DNA from: Cacajao melanocephalus | Taxonomy: Eukaryota > Chordata > Mammalia > Primates > Pitheciidae | NCBI GenBank assembly: GCA_963573385.1 | Contig: CAUYLG010041521.1 | Span: 54,043 to 118,042, forward strand | DNA length: 64,000 bases | Direction of reading: 5' to 3' | Shown: positions 16,849 to 28,870 of the stretch, piece after piece | Position numbering within the stretch: position 1 is the first letter of the stretch | How the letters are laid out: every line of letters starts with the position of its first letter | Notes under the pieces: model-generated | Told to the model about the DNA's origin: nothing | Database searches by the model: none | Seen by the model: the letters and a program-made list of their open reading frames with translations, nothing else | Translations under genes and position numbers: made by a program

Positions 16849-17043
16849 CTGAGATCTAGAGAGACCAAAAGGAAGGACAGGTTATGTTCATCTTCACTAA
16901 TTCCTTGAGGTGGCAGAGTCTTAACCTGACCTGGCTTCTCTTTTATATTTACTTCATGGAACTACCCATATCTCTTAATCAATATGTATTTGTACTCACA
17001 TTTTTTAAGGCCACTTCCTGCTTCTTCCTCTTTTCACAGTGCC
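16849..17043. other. Unassigned sequence
   Basis: No feature is recognised. A pyrimidine-rich run ends in 'ttttcacag' just before the TA microsatellite, but no exon follows. Confidence 0.4.
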
Positions 17044-17152
17044 ATATATATATATACACATATATATATACACACACATATATATATACATATATATATA
17101 CACACATATATATACATATACACATATATATATATACACACACATATATATT
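17044..17152. repeat. (TA)n/(CA)n compound microsatellite
   Basis: About 110 bp of alternating purine-pyrimidine TA and CA units in several interrupted blocks, followed by a T-run. Open frames across it are artefacts of the repeat. Confidence 0.95.
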
Positions 17153-17509
17153 CTTTTTTTTTTTAAAGAAAATGCTGTTAGTATATTCAAAATCTTTCCT
17201 GTTGCCATGTTGATGTTACATTGGTTACTAATTTTTTCTCCTCCTTCTTAATGGTATAACTATCCTTTTCTGGATAGATGGAATCTACTAAAATTTCATC
17301 CTCTGCCATCTGGCTTATCACTGGTTTGGAGACACAGCTCTGAGATTTTAGGTGACCTCCGTCTGAGATGACCCAAATATCATAAGAAGAGTCAAAACAA
17401 TAGAGTGATCAATTTTCACAGCTTTGTACCTGACAAGTTTAAAAGGCAACTGCCACTTTTTGAGGAAAAGAAAACAAGTGAATGTTGTCTTATGGAGAAC
17501 CAGAAGGCT
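17153..17509. other. Unassigned sequence
   Basis: No gene or repeat recognised. Confidence 0.4.
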
Positions 17510-17680
17510 AGAAGAGGATATGGTTCTTGTCCCAGCCAAATGTGTGATCTTGAGAAGATTACTTAACTCGCCCAAGACTCAAAAGTTTTATATGTAAATT
17601 AAAGATTTTTCCTGATGAAAGGCAGAGGACTAGACCTTTGTTCTGTCCAGATTTAAGGTTCTGTGAGTACTAGAATGTAA
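17510..17680 (+). repeat. MIR SINE
   Basis: Contains the MIR core-like 'tgtgatcttgagaagattacttaactc' and a following 'tgtaaattaaag' stretch resembling the MIR 'tcatctgtaaaatg' block. Confidence 0.65.
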
Positions 17681-18337
<657 letters not shown>

Positions 18338-18989
18338 CATAATTTTCTTATAATGCACATACAAAGCTGAGCTGTTGGGCTGCATTGGGCTGCTTGGGTT
18401 GTGGATGGAGAAAAACATGATAAAATTATCCAAAGCTGGATGAAAAAGTTCAGTAAGAGATGGGAGCAGAGGTGGAGAAGGCAAGAGTGTGGGGCAAGAT
18501 GAGAGGGGCTTAGGGAAGCAGCTGTCTTCATGACAGGCCTAGGGGAGAAGATCGTCCAACTAGGATAGGAGAGTGTTTCTCTATAGGAGTGTAATTCCTC
18601 TTTCTGGGCTACAACCCCCTGCCCTGAGACTTCCAGGAAATGTAAGATGACTCTGTAACATGTTTTACACTCAGATTTTTGTTTTTTTCCTGCCACCTGG
18701 TGCTAAAATGGGCCTAGAGGAGGTGCAGGCTTAGATTGAACTGGCAGGAAAAGCTTTTCTCAATAACCAGAATCAAGTGGGTCTTCAGACAGCCTTCAGT
18801 TTTCAAAGGATCTTGCCAATGGGAAGGATTATGCATAGTGATGGGCAGAGTTAATATGTAGCAAAGTCTTGCTGCTGGTTGGAAATGCAGGTCCAACAGT
18901 TTCTTCTCTCATAAAAAGTCCCAACAGTTTCTTCCCTCATCTTTAATAAACGATTACCTACAAAACACTTTTCCATTCATTGTTTCACC
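18338..18989. other. Unassigned sequence
   Basis: No gene or repeat recognised. Near 18900-18940 the phrase 'caacagtttcttc' is repeated about 30 bp apart. Confidence 0.4.
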
Positions 18990-19135
18990 TTTGTTCCCAT
19001 AGTAACCTGTTGAACCAGACGTGATAAACTATACAACTCCTACTTAGCAGGCAATGTTTGGTGACCTGCCCAATTCACAGAGCTAAGAAGGGCTGGGCCT
19101 GGGCAAGAATCCAGCTCTTCTGACTCAATGTATCT
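18990..19135 (-). repeat. MIR SINE, antisense
   Basis: It follows antisense MIR: 'ggtgacctgcccaattcacagagctaagaagggctgggcctgggcaagaatccagctcttctgact'. Confidence 0.6.
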
Positions 19136-19507
19136 TCATTTGTCTGGGCTCCTTGCCATCTCAGTCTGTCTACTAACAGCAGCATCCCTTCATTCTACCT
19201 CCTTTCACTCCCTTCCAACCCCTTGATCATCCTGGGCTTGAATGTGAAAGTTGAGGTTTCAGGTCCAAGTGCAACAGAAAACATCACGGTTAAAAAACCC
19301 AAGAGCCTTTTTGCATTTTGCTTATATCTTAGGGGGAGACATAGAGCTTTTTGTTATTGATGGGGCCTGGACTCAGTAAATTTTATACGCATTATAAAAT
19401 CCAGGAAATAAACCACAAGATAAATGCCTCACCCTTCTCCCTCTGCCATGCCTTACAGTAAACTTGTTGTGGGAAGTAACTGGAGGTGAGGGATTAGTCA
19501 CCTGAAT
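19136..19507. other. Unassigned sequence
   Basis: No feature recognised. Confidence 0.4.
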
Positions 19508-19526
19508 ACACAGAACATTATCTTTT

Positions 19527-19687
19527 ACATTTTTATTTTTTAGAGACAAGGTCTTGCTCTGTCACCCAGGCTGGAGTGCAGTGGTGTGATCCTAGGTCCC
19601 TGTAACCTCAAACTCCTGGGCTCAAGCATCCTTCCACCTCAGCTTCCTGAGTAGTTCAGACTACAGGCATGTACCACCATGCCTGGC
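19527..19687 (-). mobile_element. Monomeric Alu, antisense
   Basis: A single ~145-bp Alu monomer (FRAM/FLAM-like) flanked by a long target duplication, acacagaacattatctt, starting near 19508 and 19688. Confidence 0.88.
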
Positions 19688-19705
19688 TACACAGAACATT
19701 ATCTT

Positions 19706-20293
19706 CACATTATGCCCTAACCCTATAAAACCAAATGCTTCATAACCAACAAGGTGCATTTGGAAGTCTCCAAGCATACTCAAGGTTAAGTATTTGCCTC
19801 AGGCCTGTTTAGTATTTCTATCAGCAACTTGAAAAGTAATGTGAAAGGAATGTTCGCAGATTGTTCATATGGCCAAAGCTGGGAGAGATGACTCATTTAC
19901 TGTGTGTAGTTATAGGGAGGCAGAGCTGCAATGCAGGAGGTTGAACAGCTCTGTGTTCTTGAGCAGCTTCTGTGTTCATCCAACACCTGCAGCTCTCAGG
20001 CCTTTGACCTGCTTATTTCCAAGCAGTTTCATCTTCTTGGATATCATGGCCACATTCTGGACCTTGCTATGACTCAGGACTGCTTCAGCTCATGCACTTC
20101 CAGCATCACACTCTCTAAGCACAGTCTTCCAGCTCCTGCTTTCTAACTCTCTATTTCACCTATTCTGAGCTCATCTGCTCCTTGTTGCTACCAACTTCCT
20201 TTCTTTCTACATTAGTGAGTGCCACCACTTCCTATCTAGCTTCAAGTCAGAAACTTGGACATGCCCCTCCTATTCCCCTTACTATGCCAGACT
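19706..20293. other. Unassigned sequence
   Basis: No gene or repeat recognised. Two overlapping open frames at 19869-20146 have no recognisable protein features. Confidence 0.4.
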
Positions 20294-21030
20294 TGAATAT
20301 TGAAGGGGTTCTGAATATACTGCCTCACTCTTTTGCCAGCTTTTCATAAGGATTGTTTTGAGCTAAAGGCAACTAAGAAGCAGCCAGTGTAGAAAGAGCC
20401 ATTTGCCTTCCTCCTCTCTGTCTAAAAGCAGGACATAAATTTCCCTTTGTGAAGGCGTTTCCCTGTCCCCTTTCCTATATCAGAGAAAAACAATCCTTAT
20501 CACTGGAGGCAGAAAATCGGCACTAAGATGGGTCTGCACAAACAAACCTTATTAAAATAAAGCCCCAGCTGTCATTAGTTTCCCTCGTATATTTACCTTG
20601 CAGCCATTCATCACCCCTAGAAGCCCAAACCCCCTTTCCTTCATCTTGTCACTTCTTCACAACTTTATCACCTTTGTTAAAATGGTATATAAACCCCTGT
20701 CTAACTACCTCTTCTGATCTTTTTTTTTTTCCTTCAGGAAGATCTTTGTGCACCTAAAAAATTACACTATTAACATCAAATACAATTTTTAGCTAGGTAT
20801 GGTGTCATATGCCTATAATCTTAGCTACTGGGAAGGCTGAGGTGGGAGGATTGCTTGAATCCAGGAGTCTGAGACCAGCCTGGGCAACATAGTGAGACCC
20901 TGTCTTTTGAAAAAGAAACACACACACACACACCTGTAAGCCATTTTTCCTGTCAATTTGTCTTTTCTCCGTTTAATTTAAAGGTCCCAGTCATTTAATA
21001 TAAAAGGGTAGAAGAAAGTCCTTTTCCTTT
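20294..21030 (+). mobile_element. ERV-like LTR region, sense, with an Alu monomer
   Basis: LTR-like text has a TATA element ('aatggtatataaacccctg', about 20680), an AATAAA at about 20560 and a 3' end near 'attacactattaacat'. It seems to continue after the Alu monomer with 'aaggtcccagtcatttaa'. Boundaries and subfamily are uncertain. Confidence 0.5.
20791..20936 (+). mobile_element. Monomeric Alu
   Basis: A single Alu monomer starting 'agctaggtatggtg', with a CA-repeat tail at 20917-20933. Confidence 0.85.
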
Positions 21031-21448
21031 CCTACAATATGAAATTTGAGTTTACCATCTTTTTGCTCTCTATATCAACTGATTACCAGATTCTGTAGAT
21101 AAATCTATCCCCGTCCATTTTTTCTGTTTCCATAACTGCCCCAGGCCAACCTTTTCAATGTAATTGATGCACCTGCCAGGTCTGCTTGAGGATCTCACTA
21201 AAAGCCACGAGGAACATCTACATACTACTTTCAGAATCCACTTGAGCTCCTTCCCGCTTTTCTGATTCCTCTGATCATCGGCCTTAATTGAGGCACTATA
21301 TCTTCCACCCAACTCCTTGGAGTAACATTGGTATTCCTGGAGGGAAGGAGATTGAACACCCACTGGCCTTATGTAAGAACAGGTCTTTATCACATCTTGT
21401 GAAACTATGGCAAGCATTCTTTGACCTTCCTACCTGCCTCTTTTATTT
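21031..21448. other. Unassigned sequence
   Basis: It may be retroviral sequence next to the LTR, but nothing is clear enough to name. Confidence 0.35.
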
Positions 21449-21726
21449 CCTTTCTTTTCACCCAGGCTGGAGTGCAGTGGCTTGATCATAGCTCACTGCA
21501 GCCTCAAACTCCTGGGCTTAAGTGATCCTCCTGCCTCACCCTACTGGGTAGTTGGGACTGCAGGCACATACCACCATGCCTGGCTAATTGAAAAAAAAAA
21601 ATTTTTTTTGTACAGACAGGATCTCACTATGTCTCCAGGCTGGCCTCAAACTCCTGGGCTCAAGCAATCTTTCTGCCTTGGCCTCCCAAAGTGTTGGAAT
21701 TACAGGCATGCACCACCACACCCAGC
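21449..21726 (-). mobile_element. AluJ-like, antisense
   Basis: Both monomers are present, separated by a mixed A/T linker at 21590-21609. No poly-T start is left. Confidence 0.92.
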
Positions 21727-22266
21727 ATACCCACTCTGGTTTTGACTACTTTACCCTCCTGCCTGAAATGCTAGGAGATACTGCAGGTAGAGAAGCCAGC
21801 TAAGCTGGAGCACCAAGTTCCAAGTGTTGGGAATAATCAGAATAAAAGAAAAATCACAGAGCAGGAGTCTGGCAATGGAAAGAGGAGATCGGGTTAAAAA
21901 AAAAACAAACATGAGAATCAAAACATCGCTGGAGTCAAGCCTCCCACGTGGGCCCACCTGGCTTCAAGGAGCGGAGATGGACTGAACCACTGGAGCCATA
22001 ATATTTGGAAATAGTAAAAAATGGGGTTTTCTTCCCAGTATTTCTTTTACTTTTGGGATGTGTTTTGGAGAGGAATTGATGAGTGAATAAACAACGTGGG
22101 TCTCAGATAAGGGGTCACCTTGCACCCTGCCCCTCTCTGGGCCACGCCTTCTTTGGAGGACCTATGATAGAAATGGCTTTGTGATGTGCTGAGCTTCACA
22201 AGGTCTCAGGTGGCCTCACGGTATTTCCATCACCACCTAATAGACAGAAGACAGACAGATGAGGGG
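21727..22266. other. Unassigned sequence
   Basis: No feature recognised. Confidence 0.35.
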
Positions 22267-22880
22267 TGTTGGGACTCAGAAACTAACATCTCAAAATATG
22301 TTCTCAAACTGATATTTCTTCTTTCTTTCTTTTTTTTTTTTTTTGAGACAGCCTTGCCCTGTCACCCAGGCTGAAACTGATATTTCAAAATAAGCATGTT
22401 TACTTTGACATACTGAACTGAAGAAGAATCCTCAGTCTCTCTGAGCCACCTCCCTGACTCCCACTGACTCCCCCAAAGCCAGGCTAAAGTTTATCAGCCT
22501 AAAGTCCGTATCCACAAAAAAAAAAAAAAAAAAAAAATGTGTTTTTCTCCTCCTTCCTGTAACACCAAGAATGTACCCACACTTAAACAGACCCTTTTAC
22601 AAGATAGCATCTGCCCCTTAGGCTCCACCCGAATTTCAAAGGGAACTACTTACAAGTTAACTTCTGTCCCGGATCCACTAATTCTTTACTCCCTCTCAAG
22701 AGAATTCCTCTTCTTCCACCTCCCATAACCTGTTTTGTCAGGATCCAAGGCCCCATTCTTTCTGTAACTTCAAGATGGCTAGATGCTTCTGATCCTCATT
22801 GAGGGGTTGATAATCACTCTATGATTGTCTCTGTGTACATGTTAATAAATTTGTATGTCTGTTCTCCAATTAATCTGCCT
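22267..22880 (+). mobile_element. ERV LTR, sense (same family as 7285-8189)
   Basis: It begins tgttgggactcagaaact and ends 'aataaatttgtatgtctgttctccaattaatctgcc'. A 55-bp Alu scrap lies at 22319-22373 and an A-run at 22516-22537. Subfamily is not assigned. Confidence 0.7.
22319..22373 (-). mobile_element. Extremely 5'-truncated Alu
   Basis: Only the last ~29 bp of Alu plus the T-rich tail remain. The perfect 13-bp target duplication aaactgatatttc at 22306-22318 and 22374-22386 shows this was inserted at this length. Confidence 0.9.
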
Positions 22881-22899
22881 TTTTTTTTTTTTTTTGAGG

Positions 22900-23804
22900 C
22901 AGTGACACAGTTTCCTTTTGGTGCCGCCAGAAATCTCTGCAGCCCGTGGCGCCTCTGCCCCGCCTTTACTAGGGCCTGCTGGGCTTGCTCCGCCCACTTG
23001 GCCTGGAGGTCCGCACTCAGCTCGCGCTACCCACCTGGATCCCACACCCTCTCTGCATTCAGCCCACAACTGGTCCGGGAGTGCCTTGACCGGCTTCTAC
23101 TTTGGGTACTGGAGTCTGGATGAGGGGGACATGGCAGCACCCAAAACCTCGGAGATGCCAGCAACTGTGAAGCCCCAAGCGGTGTTACCGCTTTTGCTCA
23201 GGGATTCCCAAGGTCTGAGTCCCCAGGAAATATTACAGTTCTCATCTGGTTCTGCCACCTGCAGCTCAGTAACCAGGGGCATGTGGAACCCACAGCTTTT
23301 TCTCCCCGACTGCTCGCCAAGGGGGAGGGAGGGTTACAGTGTTATAGCTCTTTTTGTACCTGCTGTTTGGCCGGTTCCAGGTTCTCGTCCCGTGACCAAG
23401 AGGAATGAGATACATGGACGCTGGAGAGTGAGCATGGCAGAGAAGGGTTTTACTGAGTAACAGAAAAGCTCTTGACACAAGAAGGGACCCGAAGTGGGTA
23501 GCCCTCTGTGTGAGGGGAGGCCCCAAAGTGTGTAGCCATCTGTGAGGCTGAGTCCAGGGTTTTTATGGGGTCAGAATAGGGGAGTGAGTGCTGACTGGTC
23601 CGTGGGAAGCCCCTGGCAAAAGGACCATTCCATTAGCTAAAAGACATCAAGAAGGTTCTCACTCTGGTTGTGAGTGAGAATTGGCAGAACCCAGAATGGC
23701 AGCTCGGTTTTCAGGCTTTGGGCTGTCTTTGGCTGGAAGATTATGTTTTACCAGAGACCTGTCCCTATCTGCCTAGGAATTTGTTTGCGTCCTGCCGCTA
23801 TCAA
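22900..23804 (-). mobile_element. ERV LTR region, antisense
   Basis: Read on the minus strand, 23400-23804 has LTR features: 'cccataaaaaccctggactcagcc' with a CATAAAAA TATA variant, then 'agtaaaacccttctctgccatgctcac', then a GGACGAGAACC-like block. The segment 22900-23400 reads as its downstream part. A 180-codon plus-strand frame (22918-23460) lies across it and is not supported as a gene. Confidence 0.5.
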
Positions 23805-24070
23805 CAGGGTCTTGCTCCATGACCCAGGCTGGAGTGCAATGGTGCAATCATGGCTCACTGCAGCCTCGACCTCCAGGCTCAAGCCATCCTCTCACCTCAG
23901 CCTCCTGCATAGCTGGGACTACAGGTGTGTGCAACCACACCTGGCTAATTTGTTGTAAGATGGGGTTACACCATGTTTCCCAGGCTGATCTCGAATCCCT
24001 AAGCTCAAGCTATCTGCCTGCCTCAGCCTCCCAAAATGCTGGAATTACAGGTGTGAGCCACCATGCCTGA
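23805..24070 (-). mobile_element. Alu, antisense
   Basis: Starts at 'cagggtcttgctccatgaccc' and runs to 'gagccaccatgcctg'. The 5' poly-T is missing and part of the right side is shortened. Confidence 0.92.
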
Positions 24071-24592
24071 TCAAACCTACCTTTTGTAAGTGGATTTTTC
24101 AGCAAAATTTCAGAGGGCAAAGGGGAAGTTTTTCCCTTGTCTCCTACAGGGGAGGGGAGGAAGAAAGAATCCTAGATCTGAAAAGCCCCGTGGGAGCTGA
24201 GGACCTTATTTTTTGTATCACTGTCAGCATTTTTGTTACAGCCGTTCAACAAGTCTCTAGGAGGTTCCAAACTTTCCTACATTTTCCTGTCTTCTTCTGA
24301 GCCCTCCAAACTGTTCCGGCCTCTACCTGTTACCCAGTTCCAAAGTCGCTCCCACATATTTTTAGGTTTCTTTTCAGCAGCACCCCACTCTACTAGTACC
24401 AATTTACTGTATTAGTTTGTTTTCATGCTACTGATGAAGACATACCTGAGACTGGGCAATTTACAAAAGAAAGATGCTTATTAGACTCACAGTTCCACGT
24501 GGCTGGGGAGGCCTCACAATCATCACAGAAGGTGAAAGGCACATCTCAGATGGCAGCAGACAAGAGAAGAGAGCTTGTGCAGGGAAACTCCC

Positions 24593-24881
24593 TTTTTTCT
24601 TTTTTTTGAGACAGAGTCTCACTCTGTCACTCAGGCTAGAGTGCTGCGGAGCAATCTCAGCTTACTGCAACCTCTGCTTCCTGGGTTCAAGTGATTCTCC
24701 TGCCTCAGCGTCCTGAGTAGTGGGGATTACAGGCATGTGCCACCACACCCAGCTAATTTTGTATTTTTAGTAGAGATGGGGTTTCACCATGTTAGGCTGG
24801 TCTCAAACTGCTGATGTCATGATTCTCCCACCTCAGTCTCCTAAAGTGCTGGGATTACAGGCATGAGCCACCACTCCTGGC
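24593..24881 (-). mobile_element. Alu, antisense, in the THE1-type LTR
   Basis: T-rich start and a full body. A gggaaactccc / gggaaattccc pair flanks it as a diverged target duplication. Confidence 0.94.
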
Positions 24882-25025
24882 CTTGGGAAATTCCCATTTT
24901 TAAAAGCGTCAAATCTCATAAGACTTATTCACAATCATGAGAACAACACGGGAAATACCTGCCCTCATGATTCAATTACTTCCTACAAGGTCCCTCCCAT
25001 AACATGTGGGAATTCAAGATGAGAT

Positions 25026-25641
25026 CGGGAGGCTAGGCGCAGTGGTTCACACTGTAATCCCTGCACTTTGGGAGACTAAGGCAGGTGGATCACCTGAGTT
25101 CAGGAGTTCTAGATCAGCCTGACCAACATGTTGAAACTCTGTCTCTAATAAAAATATAAAAAATTGGCCCAGCGTGGTGGCTCATGCCTGTAATCCCAGC
25201 AGTTTGGGAGGCTGAGGTGGGCAGATCACAAAGTCAGGAGTTCGAGACCAGCCTGGCCAATATGGTGAAACTCTGTCTCTACTAAAAGTAAAAAAAATTA
25301 GCCGGGCATGGTGGTGGGCACCTGTAGTCCCAGCTCCTCCTCAGGAGGCTGAGGCAGGAGAATCACTTAAACTCAGGAGGTGGAGGTTGCAGTGAGCTGA
25401 GATCGTCCCACTGCCCTCCAGCCTGAGCAACAGAGGGAGACTCCATTTCGAAAAAATAAAAATAAATAAAGAATTAACTGGTGTGGTGGCAGGTGCCTGT
25501 AATCCTAGCTACTCAGGAGGGCGAGGCAGGAGAATTGCTTGAATCTGGGAGGCAGAGGTTGCAGTGAGCCAAGATCACAGCACCGCACTCCAGCCTGGGT
25601 AACAGAGCAAGATTCCATCTCAAAAAAAAAAAAAAAAAAAG
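25026..25641 (+). mobile_element. Alu split by a second Alu
   Basis: The pieces at 25026-25166 and 25467-25641 form one Alu. The target duplication aagatgagat lies at 25016-25025 and 25642-25651 in the THE1-type LTR. Confidence 0.93.
25167..25466 (+). mobile_element. Alu inserted within an Alu
   Basis: A full Alu with 'ggcagatcacaaagtcaggag', an AluY/Sc-like marker, sits in the middle linker of the older Alu. Confidence 0.92.
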
Positions 25642-25689
25642 AAGATGAGATTTGAGTGGGGACACAGCCTAACTGCATCATCAGTAAAG

Positions 25690-26200
25690 CCCCACCTTTG
25701 GGTCAGGGAAGACCTGAAGCTTGGAGGCCAGCTGCCAGTCCTGGGGAATGGAGGGGTAACTTATGGTGCTTTTTCTTGAGCCTGGCCATGGCTGCTCATG
25801 GACCAGTCAGCATGCACTTCCCCTTTGAAGACCATAAAAACCCTGGACTCAGCCAGAGCAGGGGACATGTTTGGATGACCACCTGCAGAAAGGAGCTATC
25901 CTCTCCGGGGCCTCGCCTTTACTGAAAGCAGGAGACGTTAGGATGACCAGCTGCAGAGAGGAGCTACCCTCTTTGCTGAGAGCTGAACACTCATCAGGAT
26001 GACCTGCTGCAGGAAACTCCCCGACTGCAGATCTCCTCTGAGCTGTTCTAATGCTCAATAGAGCTCCTCTTTGTCTTGCTCACCCTCCACTTTTCTACAT
26101 ACCTCATCCTTCCTGGATGCAGGACAAGAACTTGGGCAAAAGTGCCACTAGCACTTCTTCCAGCCCAAAGATCCCGTAACATCAGGAACCCGACTAATAA
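25690..26200 (+). mobile_element. ERV1-like LTR, sense
   Basis: It has a 'ccataaaaaccctggactcagcc' core-promoter block (about 25837), tandem-like 'gatgacca(c/g)ctgcaga(a/g)aggagct' units at about 25876 and 25940, 'gctcaatagagctcctc' and a 'ggatgcaggacaagaact' end block. This layout recalls HERV9-group LTRs; the assignment is tentative. Confidence 0.55.
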
Positions 26201-26304
26201 ATAGATGATTGAACAGATGTTTGAAACAATGTCACAGGAGGACAATCAAGGAATCTCCTAGTATAATTGAATAGTATAGCAGGGCAAGAAGAGTTTATCT
26301 AGTC

Positions 26305-26600
26305 CTGAGGATGTTTGGCCTGGAGAAAAGAAGATTTAGGGAGGATAGAAAAAGTGTCTGCAAGCATTTGAAAAGCTGCCATGTAGAGGAAGGGAGGCAT
26401 GTTTTCTGGTGCTCCTGAACAATAAGCCTCAACAGCAGTTTGGGAAAGGTGGCAGGAGAGAATATGTGTAGTTGGAAAAAGTTGCGGAGCAACTTAAGAA
26501 AATGCAGCAAATCTTTTTGTCTAGTGGGAATCAGTGGGTGTCAGAGTGAAAAAGGCACGGTTCGGTAAGGTGGGAAAACTCTGAGTCACAGGAAGCCTGG
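26305..26600 (+). repeat. Possible L3/CR1-type LINE remnant
   Basis: 'tttggcctggagaaaagaagattta' followed by 'caagcatttgaaaagctgccatgtagaggaag' resembles an old LINE block. The divergence is large. Confidence 0.35.
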
Positions 26601-27256
26601 TGTTGGTTGACAATAAGGAAGAATATTCCATCCTCCAGGGAAGAGGGTCAGTCAACACAACAGACCATATTTTTTTCCTGGTTTTGGACAAAGTCCCATG
26701 TAGGGTTGTGGGATGGCATCAAAGGTCTCTGAAACCCCTTTATGCTTTTAGATCCAGGTCTGTCTTCTCTGATCGCTCTGTCTCTCCCTTGCCTCCAGTT
26801 CTCTCTCCAGAGTCAGTTGGTCCCTGAAGACAGTTGATCTCTTGTTTCTGGGCCCCTGAAGTCCTTCCCCAGTTTAGACAACATGGCCACTGATCATGGC
26901 TGCTGGATGTGCCACTCAGCTCTCCCTTCTGGCCATAGGCGTTCATCTTTCCCCAGCTCCAGCTGCAGTGGTGTTGGCTGTGGGCAAATGGTTCATAGCT
27001 GGGCTCACAGCTGAGTCCCACTACAGAATTTGCCTCTGTGGAAGGAAGCTGCCTCACCCAACCCAAGCTTTCACCCCTCCCCCAAGGGCAGCTCTAATCC
27101 AATGACAGATCTGTGCCGGAGGAAGAAAAGCCCCTTGCCTCCATTTGGGACATTTTCACAGGGTCTTTTTGTGGTTCTGAACCCACGGTTGCGACCACAT
27201 CACCATTCAACTTCCCTCTGCCCATTTTGGCTTCTCTCTATCCTTCCCCAATATGT
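26601..27256. other. Unassigned sequence
   Basis: GC-moderate text with several short plus-strand open frames. It may be ERV internal sequence, but I cannot name it. No gene is supported. Confidence 0.35.
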
Positions 27257-27640
27257 GTAGTTCGGATTCCTTCCTAATGGTGCCTTTAGCAAAGTATCAC
27301 AAGCTGGGTGGCCTAAAACAAACATTATAGTGCCGTTCTGGAGGTTAGAAATCTCAAATAAGGGAGAATCTTCTCCGTGCCTGTCTCCCAGCTTCTGGTG
27401 TTGCCAGCGAGCCTGGGTGTTCCTTGGCTTGTATATTCATCACTCTAACCTTTGCCTGCATTGTCACATGATGTCCCCAATGTAAATGTGTCTGCGTCCG
27501 CATTTCCCTCTTCTTGTAAGGATATCTGTCACCCCACCCTTATCTAGTACAAATGTATCTGAACTACATCGACAAAGAGCTTGTTTTCAAATCAGGCCAC
27601 ATTCACAGGAATGGGAGTTAGGACTTCAACCTGTTACCAG
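27257..27640 (-). mobile_element. MLT1-type LTR, antisense
   Basis: 'aaagtatcacaagctgggtggcctaaaac', 'ttccttggcttgta', 'ttccctcttcttgtaaggata' and 'cacattcacaggaatggg' follow the antisense MLT1 order. The 3' limit abuts the LTR at 27653. Confidence 0.82.
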
Positions 27641-27652
27641 GAAGAGGGGAAT

Positions 27653-28365
27653 TGTAACCACCCAACAGGTTCACCTTGCCCAAGACCTAGACAAAACTGA
27701 TGTGTCAAGACAGGGGAATTGCAATAAAGAGTAATTCACGCAGAGCTGACTGTGCAGGAGACTGGAGTTTTTTTATTTCTCAAATCAGTCTCCTGGAGCA
27801 TTCCAGGATCAAGGTTTTTAAGGATAATTTGGTGGGGGGAGGGGGTAGTGTGTCGGGACTGCTAATTGGCTGGGTCAGAGATGCAATCAGAGGAAGTGGA
27901 AGCTGTCTTCTTTTGTCCTTAGTCAGGTCCTGGGTGGGGGCCACAAGACTAGATGAGCTAGTTTATCCATCTGGATGGTGCCAAGTGATCTATTAAGTGC
28001 AGAGTCTGCAAAATATCTCAAGCTTTACAATAGTGATGTTATGTCAAGGAGCAATTTGAGGGGTGTCAGACTTCAGACTCTTGCATCCTTCAGCTGTATG
28101 ACTCCTAAGCCATAATTTTTAATCTTTTGGCTAATTTGTTAGTCCTACCAAGGCAGTCTAGTCCTCAGGCAGGAAGGGGATTTGTTTTGGGAAAAGGCTG
28201 TCGTTGTCTTTGTTTGAAAGTTAAACTATAAACTAAGTTCCTCCCAAAGTTAGTTCAGCCTATGTCCGGGAGTGAACATGGGACAGCTTGGAGGTTAGAA
28301 AAAAGAAGTGGTTTAGGTTACATCTCTTTCACTGTCTCAGTTATAATTTTGCAATGGCAGTTTCA
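27653..28365 (-). mobile_element. ERV LTR, antisense (same family as 1436-2466)
   Basis: An intact 713-bp solo LTR with TG...CA ends. The flanks gaat (27649-27652) and ggat (28366-28369) fit a 4-bp target duplication with one change. It aligns end to end with the copy at 1.4-2.5 kb. Confidence 0.8.
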
Positions 28366-28369
28366 GGAT

Positions 28370-28870
28370 CCTCGGTTTTTAGTCTTACTTGGAAAAAAGA
28401 ATTCTGCCAAGTAACAGATTTAGCCAAAAAAGAGAATTTATTGAAGGAAAATAGAGAGCAGAGAGTTTATTTAGAGAGCCAGGACACTGAAAGATGAGGC
28501 CGAGCAGGCTGCTGAAAGAGAGTGAGGCAGCAGCAGCCTGAGAACTCTGCGCTGGGTTTTGATTTTTTTTTTTTTCCTTGAAGTTCTGACCTCTGTCTTA
28601 AGTCTCTGCCTTTTTAATTTATCTAGTTTCCTGCTTCTGCCTTAAGTCCCTTCCTTCTTCATACCTAGTTCCCACCCCAGGCTCGTGGGACCCTCCCTTA
28701 CTATTGGTGCCTGTGTTGGGGCCCGTGTTGGATACGGATTCTACCTAATGGCTGCATTGCTCGTTACTGCCACTCAGGGAGTGTTGTGCACTGGTCAAAT
28801 CTTATTGTGCCTGCATATCTCTTTGGAATTTCTCCTTTTCCCTCTTCCCTCCTTATCAGCATGTAGCTAG
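28370..28870 (-). mobile_element. Possible ERV LTR, antisense
   Basis: 'agagaatttattgaagg' looks like an antisense AATAAA region, followed by text with promoter-like composition. I cannot assign it, and it could be ordinary sequence. Confidence 0.35.

Larger units (their letters stand above)
24230..25680 (-). mobile_element. THE1/MST-type element, antisense: LTR plus start of internal region
   Basis: LTR pieces lie at 24408-24592, 24882-25025 and 25645-25680, with three Alus inserted. The internal part at 24230-24407 is the antisense counterpart of 13565-13750 in the MST element ('ttccaaactttcctacattttcctgtcttcttctg'). The far internal region and second LTR are absent. Confidence 0.85.

Noticed and set aside
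17005..17208. Membrane-protein-like repeats (ICVYIYM) in several frames
   Set aside because: They are translations of the TA/CA microsatellite.
22918..23460. 180-codon open frame, the longest in the window
   Set aside because: It lies across what reads as an antisense LTR region, shows no known domain and has no promoter or splice context of its own.
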